Part shown: piece by piece, positions 9,276 to 16,378 of the stretch
Layout: every line of letters starts with the position of its first letter
Position numbering within the stretch: the first letter of the stretch is position 1
Position numbers and translations under genes: made by a program
The notes under the pieces: model-generated
Database searches by the model: none
Told to the model about the DNA's origin: nothing
Seen by the model: only the letters and a program-made list of their open reading frames with translations
DNA from: Acidiferrobacteraceae bacterium
GTDB lineage: Bacteria > Pseudomonadota > Gammaproteobacteria > Arenicellales > UBA868
DNA: 64,000 nt
Assembly (NCBI GenBank): GCA_002721105.1
Contig: PBJL01000011.1
Span: 55,324 to 119,323 of the forward strand
Reading direction: 5' to 3'

Positions 9276-10529
9276 ATGATTAAAACGCAACCACTGCATA
9301 TCGATGCTGTGGTAATTGGAGGAGGACATGCGGGCCTTTCAGCAAGTCGTTGTCTCAGTGATCAAGAAATTGATCATGTTGTTCTCGAGAAAGCTGAGGT
9401 TGCTAATTCATGGAAGACTGAGCGATGGGATTCGCTACGACTCCTCACTCCAAACTGGCAAAGTCAACTTCCCGGCTTTGCATATGAGGGAGATGATCCT
9501 AATGGCTTCATGAACCTTTCTGAGGTCGTAAACTTTATAGAACGTTATGCTGATGTCGTGTCTGCGCCGATTGAAATCAACACTAAAGTAGATTCGATTT
9601 ATTCTAGAGGGGATGGCTATGAGTTGGCAACCAATCGTGGATTATTTAAATGCCGATCGGTCGTGCTTGCGACTGGCGCATGTAATATTGCTAGCATCCC
9701 GGCACTTTCCGCATCTATACCCAAATCGGTCAACACAATCACACCTATTGATTATCAAACACCAGATCAACTAGCTGAAGGGGGTGTCCTTGTTGTCGGG
9801 GCATCGGCTACAGGAATTCAATTGGCTTACGAAATTCATAAATCTGGCAGGCCGGTTACACTTTCTGTTGGTGAGCATGTGCGTATCCCACGCACTTACA
9901 GAGGCCGTGATATCTTTTGGTGGATGGATGCTACTGGTATTTCAGATGAGCACTACACTGACGTAGATGACATTAATCGCGCCCGCAACTTACCATCCCC
10001 ACAGCTTGCTGGATCCCTACAAAATACTCTATTTGACCTAAACCATCTTCGAACTTTAGGCATCAAAATCATGGGTCGCCTCGTCGGAATAAATAATTCT
10101 CAAATTCAATTCAGCGGCTCGCTAAAAAATACCTGTATGCTTGCTGATCTTAAAATGAACAGATTACTGAACACAATCGACGAATGGATTTCGACCAAAT
10201 CCTGGGACAATGCAATAGAGTCTCCTCATAAATTTCCATCAACTATAGTAGAAAATTCGCCCATATTGAGTCTTGATTTCGACAAAAATAACATTCGAAC
10301 AATTGTCTGGGCAACAGGCTTTTACCCTGATTACTCCTGGTTAAATATACCCGTCTTGGATCGAAAAGGAAGAATCTGTCATGATGGAGGTATCACAGAG
10401 TCACCGGGACTCTATCTATTGGGGCTCAATTTCCTTAGAAGACGAAAATCAAGCTTTATACATGGGGCTCAAGATGATGCGAGAGACATTAGTAAACATC
10501 TAAGAAACTATTTATGGAGACAATCCTAA
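9276..10529 (+). CDS. FAD-dependent oxidoreductase, CzcO/flavin monooxygenase-like
   Basis: A 417-residue flavoprotein with the FAD-binding motif VIGGGHAGLSAS (residues about 13-24) followed by the E that contacts ribose (VVLEKA), and a second dinucleotide motif VVGASATGIQLA near residue 174 for NAD(P)H. The ATG motif (LATGAC, WATGF) of the pyridine-nucleotide disulfide/monooxygenase superfamily is present. The SWKTERWDSLRLLTP stretch is typical of CzcO-like proteins. Substrate unknown. It is 11 bp behind the OsmC-like gene, so the two products probably work in one pathway. Confidence 0.87.
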   Translation: MIKTQPLHIDAVVIGGGHAGLSASRCLSDQEIDHVVLEKAEVANSWKTERWDSLRLLTPNWQSQLPGFAYEGDDPNGFMNLSEVVNFIERYADVVSAPIEINTKVDSIYSRGDGYELATNRGLFKCRSVVLATGACNIASIPALSASIPKSVNTITPIDYQTPDQLAEGGVLVVGASATGIQLAYEIHKSGRPVTLSVGEHVRIPRTYRGRDIFWWMDATGISDEHYTDVDDINRARNLPSPQLAGSLQNTLFDLNHLRTLGIKIMGRLVGINNSQIQFSGSLKNTCMLADLKMNRLLNTIDEWISTKSWDNAIESPHKFPSTIVENSPILSLDFDKNNIRTIVWATGFYPDYSWLNIPVLDRKGRICHDGGITESPGLYLLGLNFLRRRKSSFIHGAQDDARDISKHLRNYLWRQS

Positions 10530-10574
10530 ATACTAGCATTCCCAACCGTTTACCACCAAGAAACAAAAGTTCTT

Positions 10575-11753
10575 CTAACTTAACGGTTCTAGACGTATTA
10601 GTTTACCTTTTTTTTCATCAGTTAGAAGATACAAAAACCCATCTGGACCTTCACGCACATCACGAATGCGGCCAAAGACATTCTCTAATAAGCGCTCCTC
10701 ACTAACTACACGCCCATTATCCAATTCCAGACGCACCAGTAACTTGAATTTAAGTGATCCAATAAAGACATCCCCCCGCCACTTTGGAAATTTGTCACCA
10801 TCGTAAAAAGTCATACCCGATGGAGCAATTGAAGGTATCCAGTAAAAAACTGGCTGTTGCATTCCAAATTTATGGGTGCCTTCACCAACCGGTTTTCTTG
10901 ACATATACTCAGATCCAAAACTAATTACTGGCCAACCATAATTCGTGCTCGCCGATAACACGTTCAGCTCATCACCACCACGCGGGCCATGTTCATGTAT
11001 CCATATCCTATCGCTGTCTGGCTCAAATGCTATACCCTGCGGATTCCGATTGCCATAAGCAAAGATTTCGGGTTGCGCATCGGTTCTAGTAAGGAAAGGA
11101 TTATCTTGTGGCGTTGAACCATCGTCCCTAATTCGTATAACAGATCCTGGATGTGTTCCAAGATCTTGGGCAGAGAAACGGTAGCCTCGATCTCCAAGCG
11201 TAGCATATAAATCGCCGTCAGCAGTGAAAAGAAGTCGTGAACCAAAATGGATATTTTTTTTCGACTTCGGTACTGCGCGAAATATGACCTTAAGATTTGA
11301 AAGATGCGCTTCATCGAAGTTGCCACATGCAATCTCGGTACCTACATTTCGTTTGTCACCTGCTGAATAGCTAAAACAGATTTTTTTGTTCACTAAGTAA
11401 TCAGGATGTAGTGCCACGTCGAGAAGTCCACCCTGCCCTCCGACCGAAATTTTTGGAAGGCCGCTGACCTTATGCAGCTTGTTATTTTTGAACCATAAAA
11501 GACGGCCACTGCGTTCGGTGATTAATAAGTTACCAGAAGGCAAAAAAGCCACTGCCCATGGATGTTCCAAACCATCTATTAACGTAACCGCTCGAAACAT
11601 GGTTCTATCACTTTTGAACACACGCGAGTCGGCATGCAGGTACGAATGAAAAATGACGCCTGTTGCAAATACGATCGTGCCGATACATTTTAACAGCGAC
11701 TTTTTATATATCACGAGATCAGCATTCATGGTAAAACACTTTCGTCCAGTCAT
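10575..11753 (-). CDS. PQQ-dependent aldose sugar dehydrogenase (YliI/glucose-sorbosone dehydrogenase family)
   Basis: A 392-residue secreted six-bladed beta-propeller enzyme that oxidises aldoses with PQQ in the periplasm. A basic start and hydrophobic segment (residues about 17-40) form a signal peptide. Family motifs run in order: LEHPWAVAFLP, TERSGRL, GGLLDVALHP, a GDRG, RIRDDGS, GNRNPQG, EHGPRGGDE, NYGWP and IAPSGM. The start at 11753 gives an n-region longer than usual; ATG at 11729 is an alternative. It ends 45 bp from the convergent flavoprotein gene. Whether the host makes PQQ cannot be told from the window. Confidence 0.9.
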   Translation of the reverse strand: MTGRKCFTMNADLVIYKKSLLKCIGTIVFATGVIFHSYLHADSRVFKSDRTMFRAVTLIDGLEHPWAVAFLPSGNLLITERSGRLLWFKNNKLHKVSGLPKISVGGQGGLLDVALHPDYLVNKKICFSYSAGDKRNVGTEIACGNFDEAHLSNLKVIFRAVPKSKKNIHFGSRLLFTADGDLYATLGDRGYRFSAQDLGTHPGSVIRIRDDGSTPQDNPFLTRTDAQPEIFAYGNRNPQGIAFEPDSDRIWIHEHGPRGGDELNVLSASTNYGWPVISFGSEYMSRKPVGEGTHKFGMQQPVFYWIPSIAPSGMTFYDGDKFPKWRGDVFIGSLKFKLLVRLELDNGRVVSEERLLENVFGRIRDVREGPDGFLYLLTDEKKGKLIRLEPLS

Positions 11754-11830
11754 TTGGGGCTAAATGCTGTATAACATTTAATAAATCAAAAACTCAAACA
11801 CCCACTACATACCTCACATCTGTTTTAATT

Positions 11831-11907
11831 TGGGGTGACCGATGGGGTTCGAACCCACGACAACCGGAATCACAATCCGGGGCTCTACCGACTGAGCTAC
11901 GGTCACC
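11831..11907 (-). tRNA. tRNA-His (GUG)
   Basis: A full cloverleaf on the minus strand. The acceptor GGTGACCG pairs with CGGTCACC, including the extra G(-1) opposite C73 that marks tRNA-His. The D stem is GCTC/GAGC, the anticodon stem CCGGA/TCCGG with loop holding GTG, and the T loop TTCGAAC. The CCA end is encoded (11833-11831). It nearly matches E. coli tRNA-His. Confidence 0.97.
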
Positions 11908-12263
11908 ATACTGCACACCCGAATTATCTCGCAAAGTCCTCAAGCATGCTAGCGACAAAACACTATCATCAAGTCACTTATTAATACATTTGCCGCTCTT
12001 AAAGGTGAAAAACAGAGAAGTTGTGGTGTAACGGGGCTTGGATAGTCAATTTTCAGAATGTTACAGGTTCTTTGGAGACAGAAGTACGCAATGCAAGGGT
12101 AACTCGAAATACTTTGGGAGCTTTGTCTCGAAATCATATATCCGAGATATGGCCACAATAATTACCAAGACTACGATCATAGTTGGTCCGGCCTGCAACG
12201 AAGAGATGGTCATACATCGCATCTTAGGACTGGTTGCAAGGCTCGAAAAAAATGATTATAAAG
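11908..12263. other. intergenic region with no convincing gene
   Basis: This 356-base gap separates tRNA-His from the DMSP-lyase-like gene. A short plus-strand frame (ATG 12149 to stop 12298) encodes about 49 residues with a stretch, IIVGPACNEEMVIHRIL, that faintly recalls the start of family 2 glycosyltransferases (PAYNEE). It runs into the end of the convergent gene and then stops, so it is at best a remnant. Nothing else is seen. Confidence 0.3.
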
Positions 12264-12872
12264 TTATTGGGTATTTAGCTTACTTAAGTCCCTCTTAAGC
12301 GTACTCAGCTCGGTTCCCCAAAGCAGGAAAAAAGCCAAGAGCGATGTTTCTTTGCTATGCACTCCATGCAGATCGAGTGGATCATTGTGCAGCAAATTTC
12401 CTGCTGATACCGTTTCGTATGCTTTGCTACCACCATAACGCCATTCAGCAATTCCTGAAAGCGTGAAGTAAAGTTCTGGCGGCGCATGAGCATGTTCTGG
12501 GTAAGCCAGGTTCGGCTCCATATAAAGTAAACCTGCGATATGATGCTCTAAATGATACATGTCGTTAAAACTACACACTGCAATTCGATTTCTCATTTTT
12601 GGCGTCCTAGGAGAATCAGTCCACGGCAAATGACCGCCGACTTCAATTAAGGACTTTGATAAGCCGGTATCACACGCTGTATCCAGCATATTGGGAGTAG
12701 TGTGTATAGCCGCGAGATTCGCTTTAGGTTGAGCTGAACTGATTTCTTTCTCGAATTGACGTATCACAATCTTGTGCTCAGTCGATTCTGCACATACACG
12801 CATAGCGCACGCTACGGATCCAAGAACCCGACGTACCTGTTCAGTTGGATTAATGTCGAATGAATCTAGCAC
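12264..12872 (-). CDS. cupin protein of the DMSP lyase family (DddL/DddQ-like)
   Basis: A 202-residue protein with a C-terminal single cupin, the size of DddQ. The metal-site pattern is complete: H127, H129 and E133 in EHAHAPPELY, plus H169 further on, and the phrase YFTLSGIAEWRYGG is typical of the family. Y124 and Y135 flank the site, as in DMSP lyases where tyrosine acts as the base. Such enzymes cleave dimethylsulfoniopropionate to dimethyl sulfide and acrylate. No other DMSP genes (dddP, acuI, dmdA) are near, so the substrate is an inference from family resemblance. It lies between tRNA-His and the divergent aldo/keto reductase gene. Confidence 0.65.
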   Translation of the reverse strand: MLDSFDINPTEQVRRVLGSVACAMRVCAESTEHKIVIRQFEKEISSAQPKANLAAIHTTPNMLDTACDTGLSKSLIEVGGHLPWTDSPRTPKMRNRIAVCSFNDMYHLEHHIAGLLYMEPNLAYPEHAHAPPELYFTLSGIAEWRYGGSKAYETVSAGNLLHNDPLDLHGVHSKETSLLAFFLLWGTELSTLKRDLSKLNTQ

Positions 12873-12974
12873 CAGTGCGCAATATTATCTTCGTTTTTTT
12901 CAAGAGCCTATTCTAGTACAAGCAAGTCTTAAACATTTTTCAACTCGATCTAATGAAACTTTACAAAAACTCAC

Positions 12975-13002
12975 TTGACAAGCATTGAGTCAGCATTATA
13001 TT
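12975..13002 (+). promoter_or_regulatory. candidate sigma-70 promoter upstream of the aldo/keto reductase
   Basis: A perfect -35 TTGACA (12975-12980) and a -10 TATATT (12997-13002) are 16 bases apart. The predicted start near 13009 leaves a leader of about 150 bases before the reductase ATG at 13159. Confidence 0.5.
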
Positions 13003-13158
13003 CGAAAACATCGATTGTCGTAGCCATGAATCATTACAAGAACATACTACAACTAATGGACAGTTTAGTACCCTCCTCCCCATTTTAATTGCTAGCATCA
13101 CCCCTTCAATCGTAATAAACTGACATCCTCACCATAATCTAAACTAGTTTTTCAACAA

Positions 13159-13977
13159 ATGAATATTTATCTAGAAAAAGGGTACGAACGTTCGTTTGGC
13201 ACCTTCCCGCTAAAAGGCAAACAACTTAATACAGCATTAAGCACAGCGATCGATGTTGGGTATCGCTCAATCGACACAGCACAAATGTATGGAAATGAAA
13301 AGGATATCGGAGAATGCTTGTCGACCGCTGCTATTGATAGGAATGATCTATTTATCACAACCAAAGTGCATCCTGATCATTTTACCGACAAACTTTTCAT
13401 ACCATCTGTTGAAAAAAGTCTTCGTGATTTACGAATAGACCAAGTTAATGTTCTGCTTTTACACTGGCCTCCAATCGATGGACAAATTCTCAATTCCTTA
13501 CAACTACTTGAACAGGCATATAACCAGAAACTTGCGCTCCATATTGGTGTTTCCAATTATACAAGCACCATGATGCGAAGTGCGGCAAGCATCATAAACG
13601 CACCGTTGACAATAAATCAGGTCGAATTTCACCCCCTCCTCAATCAAGATGCTCTTCTCGTTGCCTCAAATGAAACAAACATCCCTCTTTCTTCCTATTG
13701 CTCGGTTGCTAGGGGTCAAATTTCTCAGTATCCGATATTCGATGAAATCGGTAAGAATTATGGAAAAAGTTCTAGCCAGGTCGCGTTGAGATGGATTTTA
13801 CAAAAAGGCGTATCCATAAATTCTATGTCAACGAAACGGAAAAATATTGAAAATAATTTCAACGTTACGGATTTCGTTCTGTCTAGTATTGACATGAATC
13901 GGATTGAAGCCATGACGAATCTCAATCATAGGCTTATTGATAAAGATTTAGTGCCATGGGCTCCCAACTGGGATTAG
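13159..13977 (+). CDS. aldo/keto reductase, 2,5-diketo-gluconate reductase-like
   Basis: A 272-residue TIM-barrel NADPH-dependent carbonyl reductase. The catalytic tetrad is in place: D39 and Y44 in SIDTAQMYGNE, K69 in TTKVHP, and H102 in LLHWPP. The motifs GVSNYT and NQVEFHP are standard for the superfamily. It resembles DkgB in length and start (FGTFPLKG), but members have broad substrate range, so no symbol is given. It is monocistronic, reading away from the DMSP-lyase-like gene and towards the convergent MATE gene. Confidence 0.92.
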   Translation: MNIYLEKGYERSFGTFPLKGKQLNTALSTAIDVGYRSIDTAQMYGNEKDIGECLSTAAIDRNDLFITTKVHPDHFTDKLFIPSVEKSLRDLRIDQVNVLLLHWPPIDGQILNSLQLLEQAYNQKLALHIGVSNYTSTMMRSAASIINAPLTINQVEFHPLLNQDALLVASNETNIPLSSYCSVARGQISQYPIFDEIGKNYGKSSSQVALRWILQKGVSINSMSTKRKNIENNFNVTDFVLSSIDMNRIEAMTNLNHRLIDKDLVPWAPNWD

Positions 13978-14025
13978 ATCAATCTAAACTTCTAACCCAA
14001 ATAAAACATCTAATACAAATTTAAA

Positions 14026-15453
14026 TCACTTCTGCTCAATCTCTTGCATCGGAATTGATTTCTCGATTAACTTTTCTGTCTTTATAAATACTGAAAACTT
14101 AACCCAAGTGGTAGAAACAACGCCAGATATTAAATTACCCACAAAAATTCCCCCAAAAACTCCAAGTATTCCGAATCGCCATGAGCCGATCATTGCAAGC
14201 GGTACAATTAAAATGAATAGTCGAAAAATCTGTACAACAAAGGATTCAAAGGGTCGGTTTAATCCATTGCATGCAGAGCTTGCAATCATTGAAAGGCCCA
14301 TAAAACCAAAGCTAATTGGCAGAATCCAAAGATAAGCACGACTCAAGTATTGAACGCCAGTATCGTCGCTAAATATAGAAGCGATGGGGTAAGCGCTCAC
14401 CGCGAGTAAAAAAGCCACTAAAAGTCCCCAGACATGAGAAAATTTACTGCTATAAGTTAATGCCTCTCGAATACGACCCAAATTCCTCGCGCCCAAATTC
14501 TGAGCTATAAATGGAGTCAAAATCGCTGTCAAAGCCATTACACCCAGCATCGCGACAGCCTCTATACGAGTTCCAATTCCAAACGCTGCTACAGCATCTG
14601 CGCCATAGCTAGAAATAATTCGTGTCAACACAGCGCTTGCGAGTGGTGCCAACACATTTGCAAAAGCAGCCGGTGTCGCAATATAGAGGATACGACTCCA
14701 GGACGAAAATAATTTTTCAAATGATGGAAACTTGATTTCTAACATTTTTTCGCGTTTTCCTAGAACCCAAAAACCTGCGACTAACGCAAAGAAATAGGAA
14801 ATCACTGTAGCAATCGCAGCTCCCTTAACTCCCATCATCGGGAAAGGTCCAATGCCAAAAATAAAGAATGGGTCAAGTATTGCATTGACGATCGCTAGAC
14901 CCATCATTACCATGCTCGGTGTCTTGCTATCCCCTGTTGCTCGAATCGCGTTATTGCCCACCATCGGAAGTGCAACCAATGGATATCCCAAGAACCAAAT
15001 TACCATATAGTCCCGAATTAATGGCATCATATCGGGGCTAGCACCTAGCATAGTAAAGACAGGATTAATAGTCATCACACCAACTACACCGACTATACCC
15101 ATTACTAGAAATGTTTGATATAAGCTAGCAGTCGTTAGTATCTTAACCTCGGGATGATTGCCCTGTCCTATAGCGCGCGCTACAACTGATGATGTTCCTA
15201 TCCCTATTCCAAAGGCAATACTCCAAACTACAAATACTACCGGAAAGGTGAAACTAACTGACGCAAGCTCGATGAGACCTAACTGCCCAATGTAAAATGT
15301 GTCAACGAGATTAATAAGGAGAACTGACAACAGTCCCACTATCATTGGAAGTGTAAGTTTGAGCAAGGTCGGACCAACCGTGCCCTCTAACATATCTTCT
15401 GTTCGCTTATTAATTGATTTATTCTGTGACACGAAATAGGTCACGCTAATCAA
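14026..15453 (-). CDS. MATE family efflux transporter
   Basis: A 475-residue multidrug and toxic compound extrusion protein with about twelve transmembrane helices in two similar halves. Family phrases include LPMIVGLL near the start, VDTFYIGQLG, GIGTSSVVARAIGQ, and GNNAIRATGDSKTP. Such proteins export cationic drugs, metabolites or nucleotides in exchange for sodium or protons. The likely start may be the ATG at 15393 (MLEGTVGPTLL); the frame is open to 15453. No regulator is adjacent. Confidence 0.92.
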   Translation of the reverse strand: MISVTYFVSQNKSINKRTEDMLEGTVGPTLLKLTLPMIVGLLSVLLINLVDTFYIGQLGLIELASVSFTFPVVFVVWSIAFGIGIGTSSVVARAIGQGNHPEVKILTTASLYQTFLVMGIVGVVGVMTINPVFTMLGASPDMMPLIRDYMVIWFLGYPLVALPMVGNNAIRATGDSKTPSMVMMGLAIVNAILDPFFIFGIGPFPMMGVKGAAIATVISYFFALVAGFWVLGKREKMLEIKFPSFEKLFSSWSRILYIATPAAFANVLAPLASAVLTRIISSYGADAVAAFGIGTRIEAVAMLGVMALTAILTPFIAQNLGARNLGRIREALTYSSKFSHVWGLLVAFLLAVSAYPIASIFSDDTGVQYLSRAYLWILPISFGFMGLSMIASSACNGLNRPFESFVVQIFRLFILIVPLAMIGSWRFGILGVFGGIFVGNLISGVVSTTWVKFSVFIKTEKLIEKSIPMQEIEQK

Positions 15454-15971
15454 AAAAATAACGCAACGGGATTCATAACAAGGGTGAATAATTATTTTAC
15501 CATCTAATATCCTTGATTTACTACTTCTCCGCTAATTGCCCTAACCAAAAAAATGATCGCGAAGCTGCAATGGAGTAATATCAAAAAATTCTTCCACTAA
15601 TCAATTATGAGAATCGGTAATGTGGCTTGCGAGCCCCAAAGACCGTCATGAAAAAGGCGGCGTAATTGGTCAGATCGTGTGCGTCATCCCCTAGCGCCAC
15701 TTGATTCTAAAATTCGAACCGGATTATTGGAACTCGCACGACAATTCGATCCACTAGCTTTGCATTGGGGTAAGCAAGAATCATACGTACTAGCGAATAG
15801 GCACTAAAAAACTACCGGACATAACCTTTAATAAAGTTCTGCCGCACAGAGGTCATTAACACCGTAAAACCTGTGCCTACCAAACACTGAATCTGACTTA
15901 GATTTGATGACCTCCTCCTATTTGATTAGATCAATAGTTTCTAGGAAGTTGTCTTAAGTATATGATAAATA
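15454..15971. other. 518-base intergenic region between MATE gene and tRNA-Arg
   Basis: It holds the coding-like fragment at 15652-15807, described separately, and a widely spaced 8-bp inverted repeat GAGGTCAT/ATGACCTC (15849-15856, 15907-15914). No tRNA, terminator with T tract or full gene is visible. Confidence 0.6.
15652..15807 (+). pseudogene. coding-like remnant, family not recognised
   Basis: A 51-codon open stretch bounded by TGA (15649) and TAA (15805), without an ATG, translates to protein-like text: RNWSDRVRHPLAPLD near its start, then TGLLELARQFDPLALHWGKQ, ending YVLANRH. Its composition (balanced charge, regular hydrophobic spacing, proline after leucine) looks coding rather than random. 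Just upstream in another frame is a short stretch ending MKKAA and a stop, so a frameshift may have separated the two. I do not recognise the family. It could also be a small gene starting at GTG 15679. Confidence 0.25.
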
Positions 15972-16048
15972 TAGCGCGCCCGGCAGGACTCGAACCTGCA
16001 ACCCTTGGCTTAGAAGGCCAATGCTCTGTCCGGTTGAGCTACGGGCGC
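15972..16048 (-). tRNA. tRNA-Arg (UCU)
   Basis: A complete cloverleaf on the minus strand: acceptor GCGCCCG/CGGGCGC, D stem GCTC/GAGC, anticodon stem TTGGC/GCCAA with loop CTTCTAA (anticodon TCT), and T stem GCAGG/CCTGC. The discriminator is G73 at 15975. The next three bases are CTA instead of CCA, so the 3' end is not encoded in full and needs the CCA-adding enzyme. It sits 20 bases downstream of tRNA-Pro in the same orientation. Confidence 0.96.
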
Positions 16049-16068
16049 TAGCTACAGTTGAAGTGGGG

Positions 16069-16145
16069 TGGTCGGGGCAGAGGGATTCGAACCCCCGACA
16101 TCCTGCTCCCAAAGCAGGCGCGCTACCAGACTGCGCTATGCCCCG
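16069..16145 (-). tRNA. tRNA-Pro (UGG)
   Basis: The minus strand gives acceptor CGGGGCA/TGCCCCG, D stem GCGC/GCGC, anticodon stem CCTGC/GCAGG with loop holding TGG, and the T loop TTCGAAT. A73 and the CCA end are encoded. It is the first of a two-tRNA unit with tRNA-Arg 20 bases downstream. Confidence 0.96.
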
Positions 16146-16297
16146 TTAACTCGTAATTGTACAGTAAAATCAGCGGTTTGGCGGGAGTCCGTTTTTATCC
16201 GCCAGTTAATAGATACTCTAAAAATGAAGGTCTATTTGGGTATCTAACTTTTTTTAAAAACGATGGCATCGGTGAAATTTAAGCTCCTATACCAATA

Positions 16298-16325
16298 CTT
16301 GATATCTTCGTACACATCCCCATAT
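16298..16325 (+). promoter_or_regulatory. sigma-32 (RpoH) heat-shock promoter of htpG
   Basis: CTTGATA (16298-16304) matches the sigma-32 -35 element CTTGAAA at six of seven positions, and CCCCATAT (16318-16325) matches the -10 element CCCCATNT fully. The spacer is 13 bases, within the known range. The element is about 55 bases before the htpG start codon. htpG is a classical RpoH target, and rpoH itself lies at 57-58 kb in this window. Confidence 0.8.
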
Positions 16326-16378
16326 TTCAAATATTTGTGATATATGTCATTAATAACAAACATAGGAACATGCAAGTA

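Noticed and set aside
12149..12298. Short frame with PACNEE, like the start of a family 2 glycosyltransferase
   Set aside because: Only one weak motif, then a stop, and it overlaps the end of the convergent cupin gene; not supported as a gene.
15849..15914. 8-bp inverted repeat GAGGTCAT/ATGACCTC
   Set aside because: The arms are 50 bases apart and no T tract or gene context supports a function.
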